From Scleroderma bovista (Eukaryota > Basidiomycota > Agaricomycetes > Boletales > Sclerodermataceae), in the NCBI GenBank assembly GCA_037178675.1, contig JAYMGJ010000230.1, forward strand, positions 1 through 41,084: DNA of 41,084 nt, written 5' to 3'. The translations under genes were made by a program, and so were the position numbers. Every line of letters begins with the position of its first letter. The stretch's first letter is position 1. The notes below the pieces were generated by a model. The model saw nothing but the letters and a program-made list of their open reading frames with translations, made no database searches and was not told where the DNA came from. Below, in pieces: positions 1-10,504 of the stretch.

Positions 1-73
1 ACGCAGAAACACTAATGATACATGGTGCATCTCCCACGTCGAAAGTACAATATACACCTCCCCAACCCACGAC

Positions 74-2663
74 TCAAAACATCCCTTCCCGTGGCGGCAC
101 CACAACGGGCGGCGGCCGCAGCCCGCTTCCCGGTCTATTGCTCGATCGAGGAGGCAGAGGCGCTGCCACTCTTGTTGCAACGACCTCGCGTGGAAGTGGA
201 CCTTTGACAGCTGCCTCTGACCCCCGGTTCTCCACTGGAGTTCGTACGCGTGCCGGAGTTGAATGGGAGGGGGGTGGAGTTGTAGACGCGGTGGGGGCGG
301 AAGACGTTGGCTGTGGCGTCCGGGAACGTGATGTTGAGGGCGGAAAAACGATGTGCGCTGGGAGCGTCGGCGGCGCAGGGTTGAGTGACCTCTTGGGGTT
401 CTCGACAAGAAGATCATCAAGAAGGTAACGGAAATCGAGACCAAACTCTTGCAGGAGCTGATTGGGTGGTAAATGATTTGGCACGGAACAAAGGATGAGC
501 CAACCTTGCGGCTTTGAGAATGGGCGATTTTCAGCGCTTCATCGATGGTTTTCTGGGCAGTGTCCGAACTGAAGACCTGTTTGCGGAATATCTCGGCGAA
601 TACTTCAATTTGACCTTTTGCCCAGTCGATGAAGCCTTGTACCGGTCAACACCCCAAGATCTAGGACAAGTTTTATTTGAAATACACTCACTGCTCGTCA
701 TCTCGTGCTCCACAAATCCAGCAAGGAACCAGTCCGCCGTGTGTTTGAGTGCTGTAAATACGACCACTGCCAAGTCGTGCACATACAAACCAACATGTCC
801 TTCGAATGGAATAGCCCGGATATATCCCTTGATCGCCTCCCCTCTTGCAGCCAAGAAAGTTTCTCGCGCCCTTGCTCCCGCGCCGAGGCGCAACAGATGC
901 CCAACGAGCTCTACACAGATGGACTTTCTATTCCGCGGACGTGCTAAGGCGTCCAACAGAGCAGATGTAAGTGCTGAAATGAGTGGGGCAAGTGAAGGAC
1001 GGGAACGAGCGGATTCTGCGAGAGTGACGGCACGGGACCAGTCACGGAGGGCGATGGCTACAGTGAGGTCATCAGACAGTTCAGACAGCGCTCGTGCGTC
1101 GCGATCGCTCTTGGCTTTTGCATCCGACGAGGGTGACGAAGAGTTGGCTGCACGCGCCAGTTCGGCCATCCAATCTTGCGGGAGAGGGGGCAGCTTATCG
1201 AGATTGAAAGCCGCGGAGGTACGCTGAAACGGGGATGGCTGAGCAGTGGATGGGATGAGGATAAACGAACATACGTCTCCTGTTACCCACATGCTCTTGC
1301 GGCGTTCGTGTTCTCCCTCGCGCTCTTTGCGTCTCCGAGCTGCAAGCTCTTCTGCGACTTGACGGAATTGGCCAAGAAGGGTCTTCTTGTCCGTGGCTGC
1401 CTCTGTTCTGTAAACATGCGTCTCCTTACTGTGTCGAATTTTGAAGACGTTTGTCATGCCTGACAGCGGGTGACTAGTGTCCACAGATTCGAGAGATGGG
1501 GAATACTTACTGGCGGTATCCTTGGTATCGAGTACCAACATCTCATTCAAAGGCCAGCACCTCTCAGCTACCAGCTTTCCTCCGGATTCGCCTGAACTAG
1601 ATCCTGTTGCTGTTGCTCCTCCACCCCTCCGCTTCGCTACCAAGACTGCGTCGTCCAAGATCACAAATCTCACTATGCTCACGACTTTGTAGGTTGCTGC
1701 GTTCAACTCATACACGCCGTCCATTTCAGCAATAACATGTCTACCAGGTGTGGCTGGTGCAAATTTGGCAGAGCCTGATATTTGAGAATGTAATGTTTGC
1801 ATTTGGGATGCATAGAGCACGCGGAGATCTGCAACCGATGAACGGGCGGCGCGTCTTCGGTCTATCCAGCCATTTAGTCTGTAGGGATCATGATACAGCT
1901 ATGAAAATGTACCTGCAGCCGAAGCTGACTCCTCGATGTGCAATAGTGAAGGCATGGACTTCCATTCTTGGAGACTTTCTTTGAGGTCGAGCAACTCATT
2001 CTCGAGAACACCGATCTCTTTCGAAATGAGAACAAACTCGGCGTAGCTACACGACTGAGCGTCTGTCGATAGAAACTAGAGAATGCGCCTACTTTTTGAA
2101 TACATTCTTCTGAAGTTCGACTGCAGTGTCATCTTTCGCTGAATGCAGAGACGACTGGAGTGACCTGAGCTCAGCTTCTGTAGAGTTTGCTAGCTTTGCT
2201 TTCAGATCTACCAGCAAATTAGTACACGAAGGGGTGTCTGTCGCAGTGACTTGCAGGTATCGGGGTCAAAGTCTTCGGTCTCGAGTAGCCGCTGATCAGC
2301 GACTCGTGGATCTTCCCTTCCCTCTGACGTATTTCTGACAATCTCGTCTAGATCCCTGGCCGCGCCTGGTCTCGGTTCGAGCGGAACAGTGGGTACTGCG
2401 GGGACGGATGCCTCTGCGGGTGATGATATCTCAGCATATCGAAGAGACATGCGTTTCTTGATCTTGTCGTCCACGGTTGATTTGCGGGCATTTTGTCTGA
2501 TTGAGGTCGACTTTGCGAACTTGGATATGCTTCGTTTTATGGGCTCTGAGGGCCTGCTTGTGCGGAGGGACTGCATTGCGAATGAGGGCGTGAACCGAAC
2601 TGGTTCGATGCGGATGACGGTCTCCCGTTTAGGCTGGTTGCCCTTTTTCCCATATTTACTCAT
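74..2663 (-). CDS. EXO84: Exocyst complex component EXO84
   Basis: This is a subunit of the exocyst, which tethers secretory vesicles at growing tips and septa. I read eight exons on the minus strand: 2255-2663, 2093-2207, 1913-2046, 1511-1861, 1287-1459, 692-1223, 505-635 and 74-457. Together they give 742 aa in one frame, close to the family length. The N-terminus holds DDKIKKRMSLRYAEI, then a Vps51/EXO84-type coiled coil starting at DPDTYLKAKLANSTEAE. A PH-like domain runs from about residue 258 to 395 (RHVIAEMDGVYELNAATYK, FVILDDAVLVAKRR). The helical EXO84 C-terminal domain follows, ending in a Pro/Ser/Thr-rich tail. The first intron (2208-2254) appears to be GC-AG. The gene is head to head with SKT5, another polarised-growth gene. 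The identification is firm; individual splice sites are inferred. Confidence 0.9.
2208..2254 (-). other. GC-AG intron 1 of EXO84
   Basis: The only splice that restores the conserved DPDTYLKAKLANS segment uses donor T|GCAAGT and acceptor TAG, removing 47 nt. The intron carries a good branch site, TACTAAT, just before the acceptor. The nearest GT donor (AA|GTCACT) gives the wrong frame. Confidence 0.75.
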
Positions 2664-2737
2664 TGCGGGTTCCAGTGGATTTCCGCTCTGCTATTTGATT
2701 CGGGACTGCTTTCATCCCTCTCCTTGTCCTTGCAGCC
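2664..2737. promoter_or_regulatory. Compact divergent promoter EXO84/SKT5
   Basis: Only 74 bp lie between the two ATG codons, so core promoter and both 5' leaders must fit in, or overlap, this space. I see no clear TATA box. The run contains pyrimidine-rich blocks on the plus strand (TTTCATCCCTCTCCTTGTCC) of the kind common near fungal start sites. Confidence 0.5.
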
Positions 2738-4311
2738 ATGTACGCCCAGTCGCGACCGAACTCCTTCTACGGCGCAGAGGGAGACGCCTTCGTCAATAAC
2801 AGGGACTACCTCCCAGATCCACCCCGTCGACCTCGCCAGTCTCGCCAGTCTCGCCAATCCAAGTCCCCCGGACCAGATCCGCCGTACGACTCTTATGACC
2901 CAGACGACGCACCCATCGATGCCACCGCAGACGAGTACTATGCCCAGCAACAAGCACAGCAATACCTCGAACAGATCCCACCACGCCGTCGCACCCAATC
3001 AATCCGTGACCACTCTCCCTCACCCCCTTCCCTCCAAAGCGGACCACTTCTCGATCACTCTCATCTCCGTCCTGGAAACCAGGCATCCCTCCTCTCCCAT
3101 GAGCGCACACTCGAACTTTACCGTACGAATGCTAAAAAGTCTCAGGATCCCGCTACACAGTTCGAGTTCGCTGTGTTCATGATCGACGCTTCAAAGTCGG
3201 TCCATATCCCCTCCCTTACACCAGGAAACGTCATCGAAGTTGAGAAAGCAGTCGAAAAACGCGACAACATGATTCACGAGGCTATTGCACTACTCAAACG
3301 CCTCGCGGATCGGGGCCACCCCGAATCTCAGTATTTCTTGGCAGACTGCTTTGCAAATGGGATCGGTACATACAAGGGAAAGCAGGACTTCGATCGTGCC
3401 TATCCGCTATTTGTCCTCGCTGCTAAACACGGCCATCCCGATGCAGCTTACCGTGCTGGCACTTGTTGCGAAAACGGATGGGGTTGCAGGAGGGAATGCG
3501 CTAAAGCACTCCAGTTCTTCCGCAAAGCGGGTGCTGCACTTCACCCGGGTGCGATGTATCGACTCGGACTCGCTGAACTTAACGGTGAACTTGGCCTCTC
3601 AAAGCGGCCAAGGGAGGGTGTCAAGTGGCTGAAACGCGCAGCAGAGCATGCCACCGCAGAGTTTCCCCACGCCTTACATGAACTGTCCCTTTTACACGAG
3701 AAAGGGATATACAATGTCGTGTTTGTCGATACGGAGTATGCAGTCGAACTACTAGCGCAAGCAGCGGAGCTCGGATATGCGCCATCCGCTTACCGGTTAG
3801 GGGAATTCTACGAGTATGGGAAGCTGGGGTGTCCGCAAGACCCTGCCCTCTCGATCCACTATTACGTGAATTCGTGTTCACTAAAATGCGGATTTAGGCT
3901 AATATCACCCTTATAGAACATCGCCGCTCAGCAGAACCATCGTGACGCCTGCTTTGCACTCACAGCGTGGTATCTGGTCGGCTCAGCAGGTGTACTTCCT
4001 CAGTCTGACACGGAAGCATTCTTGTGGGCAAAGAAAGCAGCCGAAGGTGGCCTTGCGAAAGCAATGTATGCCGTAGGATACTTCCTTGAAGTGGGAATCG
4101 GTACATCGTCTAACCCCAAAGAGTACGTGGAAAACTGGTTGCTTAACTGGCTACCTGAAACTGACATATCATCAGAGCTAACGAATGGTACAAGCAAGCT
4201 GCTGAATTGGGCGATAAACGTGCACAACAGCGCCTCAACGGCCCACCAGACAGTGGACAACAACCCCCAACCGATGACGGGAAGAACGGCAAGGACTGCG
4301 TCATTATGTGA
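2738..4311 (+). CDS. SKT5: Chitin synthase activator, Sel1-repeat protein (SKT5/CHS4-like)
   Basis: It is the likely activator and localiser of a class IV (CHS3-type) chitin synthase. Three exons (2738-3865, 3917-4122, 4176-4311) give 489 aa. The first ~100 residues are Pro/Gln/Arg-rich and disordered. From about residue 185 to 445 there are tandem Sel1 repeats, for example HPESQYFLADCFANGIG, HPDAAYRAGTCCENGWG, YAPSAYRLGEFYEYGKLG and AKAMYAVGYFLEVGIG. The spliced last exon ends in Cys-Val-Ile-Met then TGA, a CaaX box predicting prenylation, as known for yeast Chs4. Both introns (51 and 53 nt) have canonical GT-AG borders. The neighbour EXO84 serves the same secretory and wall-building process. 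Which SKT5/SHC1-type paralog this is cannot be told from the window. Confidence 0.9.
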
Positions 4312-4925
4312 ATAATACCACACGATTCAGTTTCCAGCATCGCTGAGCGATTGCTAGGTGAACACGCACATCTGGCGAGGACCCTTCTCTATAATCTACC
4401 CACCCGTCATTTCAGACATTACATCCGTTACATGTCATTTCCGCACCATAGCTCCCCCACTCTCCCTTCACCTCCGCCCTAATATTTATTTTCCAATGGA
4501 TTAACCAACCTGTTCGTCGTTTAGGGGGGCCAGAGCTCCAAAGGACATCGATTTCATACAGATCTTACCCCACATTTTTAGATATCCACAACGTACACCC
4601 AGGTACACATACAGTTACCTTATTTGATTGTGCTCGTTGCTCGTCTATGGCTAGTTGCCAGCAACCAGGGTTCTTGTTCACGACGGAATATGTACACGCC
4701 GCGAAAGGTCACTTTGCACACCCTTCACAGTGAAGGACAAGAACCAAGACAAAATCACTTGATGTGGCACCAGTGGGGCCATGATGCATATTTAGGTTCG
4801 ACGGAAGTGAGAAACAGGTGTGCATTTCACTACGTTGCTCTGCATTGCGCCGGGAAGCCATCAGCGGTGCCCAATTTTAGATAACATTGTTCTAGTCTCG
4901 TGCTGATTCGGATTGCGCCATCTGT
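4312..4925. other. Intergenic, convergent 3' regions of SKT5 and the RidA gene
   Basis: About 610 bp between two gene ends. It contains AT-rich stretches such as TAATATTTATTTTCC near 4482 that could serve as 3'-end signals. I see no gene, repeat or RNA here. Confidence 0.5.
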
Positions 4926-5507
4926 CTAGTTCTTGAGGCTGGTTACGGCAACATTCAGCATGGCGACGGGAAGAAGAACAAAATTGAAATACCTTGCAAT
5001 ACATTCGATCTCGAAGAGGACATCCTTCGGAAGTCGTGCTACTTCGACTGCCGAGCGTGCAGGCTTGTGGTCTCCGAAGAACTTGGCATAGATACCATTC
5101 ACAGTAACGAAGTCCTCCATATCTTTCAAAAACACCTAAATGCCGAATTTGTCAGGTCACATTCCCCCCGGGTGCTTTTGTGAAGATAGGAACCTACGGT
5201 AGTCTTCACGACACGACCGATGTCGCTCCCACCAGCCTCCACGACCGCCTTGAGATTGGCGAGGGCCTGCTCCGTTTGCTCGACCACCCCGCCCTGAACG
5301 ATCTGCATGGTAGAAGGGACGAGTGGGATGCAACCTGAGACAAAGAGGAGGTCGCCAGCTTTGATAGCTTGAGAGTAGGGACCGATTGCTGCCGGTGCAG
5401 CTGTGTGCCAGTCGAGTAGTTCAGCTGTAGTAACAACGGGTGAATCAGTGGCCACTGATACCTGGAGTAGAAACAATTGTCAGAGATGGGTGGGTAGTAC
5501 CCGACAT
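4926..5507 (-). CDS. RIDA: RidA/YjgF/UK114-family enamine/imine deaminase
   Basis: Family members hydrolyse reactive enamines and imines made by PLP enzymes; yeast has cytosolic and mitochondrial forms (Hmf1, Mmf1). Four exons (5462-5507, 5198-5424, 4993-5135, 4926-4938) give 142 aa. Family landmarks are all present: [19 protein letters not shown], then [44 protein letters not shown] and [14 protein letters not shown]. The Arg of the ARS motif is the catalytic Arg of the family. The start at 5507 has A at -3 and joins through a very short 37-nt intron; the last exon is only 13 nt and ends SLKN. There is no obvious mitochondrial presequence, so I favour a cytosolic protein. The 37-nt intron is the weakest part of the model. 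Confidence 0.88.
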
Positions 5508-6119
5508 GGTTCTTGAGAACGAAATGGGATGGTCTAGATACAATGGCTTGGCTGACAGCCCTCGAGGAAATCTCAGACACGCTGGCGCTAGTGTCGATCG
5601 GAGTCGAGCGGGTGTTCGCAGCAAGTTCATCGACGCAGGTTCAAACCACACAAAACCCACTATTTTACCGAAATGGTAGCGTGACTTGGTTCAAGACAGG
5701 GGTACTCAGGGTGATACAACTTCCTCCAGCAATACCACTGGTACTGAACGAAGTATTCCCCTAGTCTCGGGCATTTAGTGCATTCATTCGTCTTGTACAC
5801 GCTGGATCAAGTCCTGTGGGTGATAGGGTCAAGCCGGTGTAGCTGTCTATTGACCATTCGACCCAGCGTGCTTGAAGCTCGCACTTCTCGCAGTTAAGCT
5901 TCCATTCTCGAAGCTTTTTGTACAGCTGTCCTCCGCACAGGCGCTCGCAAAAGTTTGCAGAAGCTGCGACTTGCGCAGTACATCGATGAGCCGTGGAAAC
6001 AAATCTCTGATGCATTCCTCGAGACCTTTCGCGGTAGGATTCCTGGAAAGTGTATGATACAACCACCGCCTGCACTCCTCCGTCCTGTTCTGAAGGAGCG
6101 ATGATATGATGATTTAGAA
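5508..6119. other. Gene-poor stretch upstream of the RidA gene
   Basis: Several frames stay open for 60-120 codons on the minus strand between 5761 and 6119, but none reads like a known domain and no splice chain links them. They lie immediately 3' of the HOG1-like relic and may be the further-decayed rest of it. A faint resemblance of FQESYRERSRGMHQRF to the FVQSLPKRER region of HOG1 kinases is too weak to rely on. Confidence 0.35.
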
Positions 6120-6653
6120 ACGACATATTCGCATCCAAATCATCACACCACTACTGTTGGCCTGAAACCGACAAGCCCAGCAGCCTGCACAGACAGTGGG
6201 TGTATTTTGGTCCTCTCAAATGCCCAGTGGGACACATACGAGGATTGGTACTGGGTGAACTGTTTCTCCAAAGAACGTGAGGGTGCAAGTTCGTAAATAT
6301 CTGGGTGCGAAGTTAGCGCTGCATTAGAGGGGCGTGTCAGAAAACTAACATTCTCGTGATGAAGGAACTCGCGGTACGTGCTACGCGCGCTGGTCCAGGA
6401 CTGGGTGTTAAACGGTCTTATGGTCTCCTTGATCACAGAATTCGGTCAACTGGTCTTTCGCAGAACGTTGGTGATGTGAATATGGAAGGCATTGGGCGTA
6501 AGTTCGATCGAAATGGGGAAGATCCATCCGTTCCCACTGTGTTGGAGGTCCATAATAGCGAGTATGTAGTCAAGATTCAGGAACAAATCAAAGGATGCCG
6601 AGATTGGCAGACTCGAATGAAGCACCGAATATGCTGAGCTTGACGAAGGGCAT
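6120..6653 (-). pseudogene. Decayed HOG1/Sty1-type MAP kinase relic
   Basis: Short blocks of a HOG1-family stress MAP kinase occur in the right order on the minus strand, but in changing frames. MPFVKLSIFGASFE (6612-6653) matches the family N-terminus. Near 6520-6575 the DNA still spells most of the V-T-T-R-Y-V-D-L-Q block with small insertions. AKDQLT lies at 6444-6461. IKETIRPFNT, then ARSTYRE and HHENVSFL, fall at 6340-6436. DIYELAPSRSLEKQFTQYQ falls near 6240-6300. VQAAGLVGFRP (about 6160-6197) replaces VHSAGVVHRDLKP. The glycine-rich loop, the HRD catalytic Asp and DFG are lost or shifted, and the segment between DIY and LEKQF is deleted. Stops and indels exclude an active kinase. This is probably a dispersed duplicate of an intact gene elsewhere. 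Boundaries are approximate. Confidence 0.75.
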
Positions 6654-6871
6654 TTCGAGTTGGGTTGAAGAGCAGACCGGTTTGTCTTTGACAAGCGAAA
6701 GCGATGCAAGCGTCTAAGACGAGGACGAGCAGGACGATATTGAGAATACGTCCTGGCTAACTGGGGCGGCGCGTGGTTTACCCAGGAGCGTCGGTGACTT
6801 CCGATTTCCGAATGACGATCCATCGAGCAAGACGACCAGCACTTCGTTTTGCTGTAGCGCTGCTGTCCTCG

Positions 6872-8436
6872 ATGAAAGCGACTCCTCGCCCGATGTCAAC
6901 CTCCCCTCCGCCACCGAGCGAAAGAGCAGCCAAGCGTCTGAAACTAGACCACCTCAATTCTGATTCGTTCAAGAATGGGGTATTCTTGGCCCCAATGGTG
7001 CGATCTGGTGCTCGTGAGTCACTCTACCCATCATCGCGCTGTACCAGACACGATCCCACTATTAGTTCCTACTCGGCTGATGGCACTTAAACACGGTGCA
7101 TCCCTCGTGTGGAGTCCAGAGGTAGTAGACAAGGCCATCTTACACGCCGAACGCGTCGTGGACCGTGAGCTATATTCCATCGTCTTCCCCTAATAACCTA
7201 ACGTCGCAATTTATCATGCATAGCCGTTACTGGTGTCATATCATACAATGGCAAGACCCGTGCCATTTTCACAACGCATCCCGTTGAAAAACCGTACCTC
7301 ATTTATCAGATCGGGTCAGCATCCCCAGAACTCGCCGTACAAGCTGCCAAGACGGTCATTCAAGACGTGTCGGGCATCGATCTGAACTGCGGCTGTCCCA
7401 AGTCGTTCAGCACGCACGCCGGCATGGGCGCTGCGCTCCTGACGAATCCTGACCTCTTGTGTGATATTCTCACGGCGCTTCGCAAGGAACTTCCCCCCGA
7501 GGTCACGGTGTCGGCCAAGATTCGGCTTCTCCCGTCGCAGGATGATACCAAGAGACTGGTTGAAAGGATCGTCCGGACGGGTGTAAGTGCGCTTACTGTG
7601 CACTGTCGAACCAGAAACATGCGGCCCAGAGAAGCCGCGCTCATAGAGAGGCTCAGGGGAATAGTAGAGTTTGTGGACAGTTTGGGGGTGGGTATCCCAG
7701 TCGTGGCGAACGGGGATTGTCAAGGCTGGGAGGATGCGAAGCGAGTGAAAAGAATAACTGGTATGTCTTTCCGCGTTAAAGTGATCTGAGTGACCGTATG
7801 CCTTCTTTAGGAGCATCTTCCGTGATGATCGCGACCGCTGCAGAAGCAAATCCATCATGCTTCGCACTCACACCTCTTCAGGACGTGGAAACGACACTGA
7901 TACCACCCTATCTGCGACTGGTAAGCACTTTGAAGCAATAATCTGGTATGAGCACTTATGTTTCCCAGTGCAAATACCTTGATAACCACTGGGCTTTGAC
8001 CAAGTTTTGCATCAGCCAATTCAAAGGCATCCGAACAGAGATCACGAAGGATGAGGCACACAAGTTCAAGTCCCGGATAATAAAAGCGAAGGGGTACGAC
8101 GAAGTGACCGAACTCGTCGGTAGCTGGACGGGAGATGCAGATCTTGCGGACATCGTGAAATGCATACACTCGCGACGATCTCGTCCGCTTCTGGTGGATC
8201 CACCTCCAGATCCAGAGACATTGAGCCCATGGGCACTTAATGGGGAGGATTGTTCGTCAGAGGAAGATCCACCGCTTGCGACCCCACCCGATCGCCCCAA
8301 CCCGGAGCCACCGACGTCGTGTGCTCCTCTAGGACCGAGCACGGCAGCACGGATGCCGCAGCCTGCGCTCATCACCGGGAGTGATTTGCTCACCCCCACC
8401 CCTACACCCAGACATGTTTCTCCATTCAGCCCCTGA
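6872..8436 (+). CDS. DUS2: tRNA-dihydrouridine(20) synthase DUS2
   Basis: This FMN-dependent enzyme reduces U20 in the tRNA D-loop (yeast Smm1). Five exons (6872-7013, 7066-7164, 7224-7760, 7811-7920, 7969-8436) give 451 aa. The TIM barrel opens with NGVFLAPMVRSGAL and continues PTRLMALKHGASLVWSPE. The catalytic loop reads GIDLNCGCPKSFSTHAGMGA; the Cys of GCP is the family's general acid. FMN-binding strands follow as VSAKIRLLPS, LTVHCRTRNMRP and VVANGDCQGW, then ASSVMIATAAEANPSCF. The C-terminal helical domain runs FKGIRTEITKDEAHKFKSRI. The ~100-residue tail is Pro/Ser-rich, and I see no dsRNA-binding domain. ATG 6893 (MSTSPPPP) is an equally good start; both contexts are poor. The AAKRLKL motif near the N-terminus could be a nuclear signal. 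Confidence 0.93.
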
Positions 8437-8675
8437 TCATATCTCCAGCTCCTTGGACCAGGATAATGTCACCGCATGGGTTTTTGAATATAATAGTCTG
8501 TTCTGATCAATGTGGCAATGCGCATCAACTAAGCAGAAGCAGTCGAATTTGTCGGGCGCGTTCCTCTAGCCTACTAAGGATGATGTGGGTGTCATAGATA
8601 GCCAAGGCTTGCGCCCATGTAACAGCATAAATACAAGACAGCAGAGATCACATACGCGGAGTTAATGTGATGTAC

Positions 8676-9916
8676 ATGCCAACGACAACGAGAACGCACA
8701 CAGCAATAGCCACGATTGCCAAAGGAGTGGTGGAATCGGTCCAGTTTCCTACTTCGAACCCCGGTCCGGAGGAGGTGGTTGTGAAGGTGGCTTGTTGTGC
8801 CATCGTCGCGTCAGATGTGTATATGGTGGAGGGCGTGATACCCATCAGCCCGGAAGACTACCCTGTTCCACTTGGGCTCAGTATCAGTGGCTTCGTGGAC
8901 GCCGTAGGAGACAGAGTGACGAGGCTGAAGGAAGGAGACCGGGTTAGAAGCCACGATTGTGTGCGATATCCGTTTCCTCACTTGCATTGAATCCAGATGT
9001 GCGCATTCACGCTGTTGGAGCCAAAGAGCAAGGGATTGCAGACGAAGGCAGTCCTAGACCAGACGCTGTGTGCGCAGGTGGGTGTGGTGCTAACGGACCC
9101 CTATCGACTGAATTCGGCGCCCAGATCCCCGATGACCTAAGCCTGGAAGCGGCAGCGACGATCCCAGACAACTTTGTCACCGCTTTCCACACGCTTTTCA
9201 ACGAACTCGGATTGCCGCCTCCGAAAACATTCCCGGTGACATCCGCTCCGCCAGGTGCCGACCGGCCGATTCTTATTTACGGCGCGGGCGCAACGACAGG
9301 GCAATACGCCATTCAGCTGCTTAAACTTGCAGGGTACACCAACGTCATCGCGACGGCATCCTCGCACAATCATGACTATCTCCGGTCGCTTGGTGCACGC
9401 CACACGATTGACTACAGGTCGCCGGACATGGCCGACCAGATCATCCGTGCTGCAGGTGGCAAGGTCGAGCTCGTTATGGACTGCATAAGTGCGGAGGGGA
9501 CATTGAAGCGGGTAGCTCAGGTCGTGCAGTCCAATGGAAAGGTGGCATTGTTGTTACCCGTCAAGGAAGGGGATTCAGTGATGACGGAGAGCGGGGGGGC
9601 ATGGATGGCACTTCCCCCTGAGAGAAATCCATTCGAGGACGGGGTCGAGGTTATCGGGGTGAGAACGTTCCTTTACCAAGAGGTGAGTATCCCGAGAATG
9701 CTTTGACATTGACTGACTCGGGGATGCCAGAACGAGTACTTGAAAGAAAAGTTGATGCCCGAGATACTTGCTCAGTTGCTGACAGACGGCCTCATTCAGC
9801 CGAGCCGGATTCGTATGTTTGATCACGGGACCCTATTGGAAAGAACGCTCGCCGCTTTAGAGTTGATGGGTAGTGGGCAGGTGAGCGGTGAGAAGCTGGT
9901 CGTCAGGGTAGCCTAG
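8676..9916 (+). CDS. Medium-chain dehydrogenase/reductase, quinone oxidoreductase / enoyl reductase-like
   Basis: It is a probable NADPH-dependent oxidoreductase of the zinc-free MDR branch; the substrate is unknown. Four exons (8676-8942, 8997-9077, 9125-9682, 9731-9916) give 363 aa. The N-terminal GroES-like half has FPTSNPGPEEVVVKV, YPVPLGLSISGFVDAVG and RLKEGDR. IPDDLSLEAAATIPDNFVT leads into the Rossmann fold with nucleotide loop YGAGATTGQYAIQLLKLAG, then VIATASSHNHDYLRSLGA and VELVMDCISAEGTL. I see none of the Cys/His residues that bind catalytic or structural zinc in classical ADHs. Fungal relatives include CipB-like proteins and trans-acting enoyl reductases of polyketide clusters. 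No polyketide synthase is in this window, so a stand-alone role is likelier. ATG 8670 is an alternative start, six bases upstream. Confidence 0.85.
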
Positions 9917-10323
9917 TCAGCTCGACCGTTGGGAATGATATGAACAGGATGCATGTCATATCGGCGTGCAAATATGACATGACACTGAGAGGCCGTGAAC
10001 AACTCACGTCGATGATACCATACCATAGAGTGTGTTTTAGTTTCAAAAATATAATACGATGGGACCCAGGAACAGGGCCTTGTCGGGCGCTTGTGGCTGA
10101 AGGGGACGCGGGGGCTGCGGCATGCGAGCCAGTGTAAGCTGATAAGGCACCCTGCGGCGATAACGATGCTTGAGCCTGGAGAGACTCTCGGGGTGCTCAG
10201 CTCGCCCAGCACAGTGTCCACCATCCTCGCACCAACGACGAGAACACCCCGTAGCACTCTCGGGGCGTCCGACACGTTCGGCCACTCGTCGACTGAGCAA
10301 CGGCTGAACGAATTTCGAGTCAC

Positions 10324-10329
10324 CACGTG
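10324..10329. promoter_or_regulatory. CACGTG (E-box-like) site upstream of the G-alpha gene
   Basis: The palindrome CCACGTGG lies about 180 bp before the ATG. CACGTG is the core bound by bHLH regulators in fungi. This rests on the sequence match only. Confidence 0.3.
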
Positions 10330-10422
10330 GGATGCGTCTGTCCCTTCCCGATTAGGAAGTCCTTCTCCGGCCCCGTAGCGCCTTTTCCAGAGCGCACTCT
10401 TGTCCTCAGAGTTTCTTGGTCC

Positions 10423-10429
10423 TATAAAG
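10423..10429 (+). promoter_or_regulatory. TATA-like element of the G-alpha gene
   Basis: TATAAAG lies 76 bp before the ATG at 10505 and is followed by a C/T-rich stretch typical of fungal transcription starts. Confidence 0.45.
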
Positions 10430-10504
10430 TTTTCTTCCCCCCCCCCACCGGCGCAGAGCCGCCAGCTCTCGCCTCCTCTCCCTTCGTCCTCCTCGTCCAC
10501 GACA

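Larger units (their letters stand above)
9917..10504. other. Intergenic region and promoter of the G-alpha gene
   Basis: About 590 bp. The last 200 bp look like a promoter: a CACGTG palindrome, a TATA-like element and a 10-nt C run at 10437-10446 just after it. A long open frame on the opposite strand (9913-10812) overlaps this promoter and the first G-alpha exon and looks like a shadow. Confidence 0.5.

Noticed and set aside
514..1227. Open frame on the plus strand opposite EXO84
   Set aside because: It is antisense to conserved EXO84 exons 6-7 and carries no domain.
5630..5655. B-box-like GGTTCAAACC
   Set aside because: No T stem or upstream A box; it is simply upstream of the RidA gene.
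8648..8845. Short minus-strand frame with a hydrophobic end, like a tail-anchored protein
   Set aside because: It is antisense to the well-supported first exon of the MDR gene, whose GroES-like motifs fit the family.
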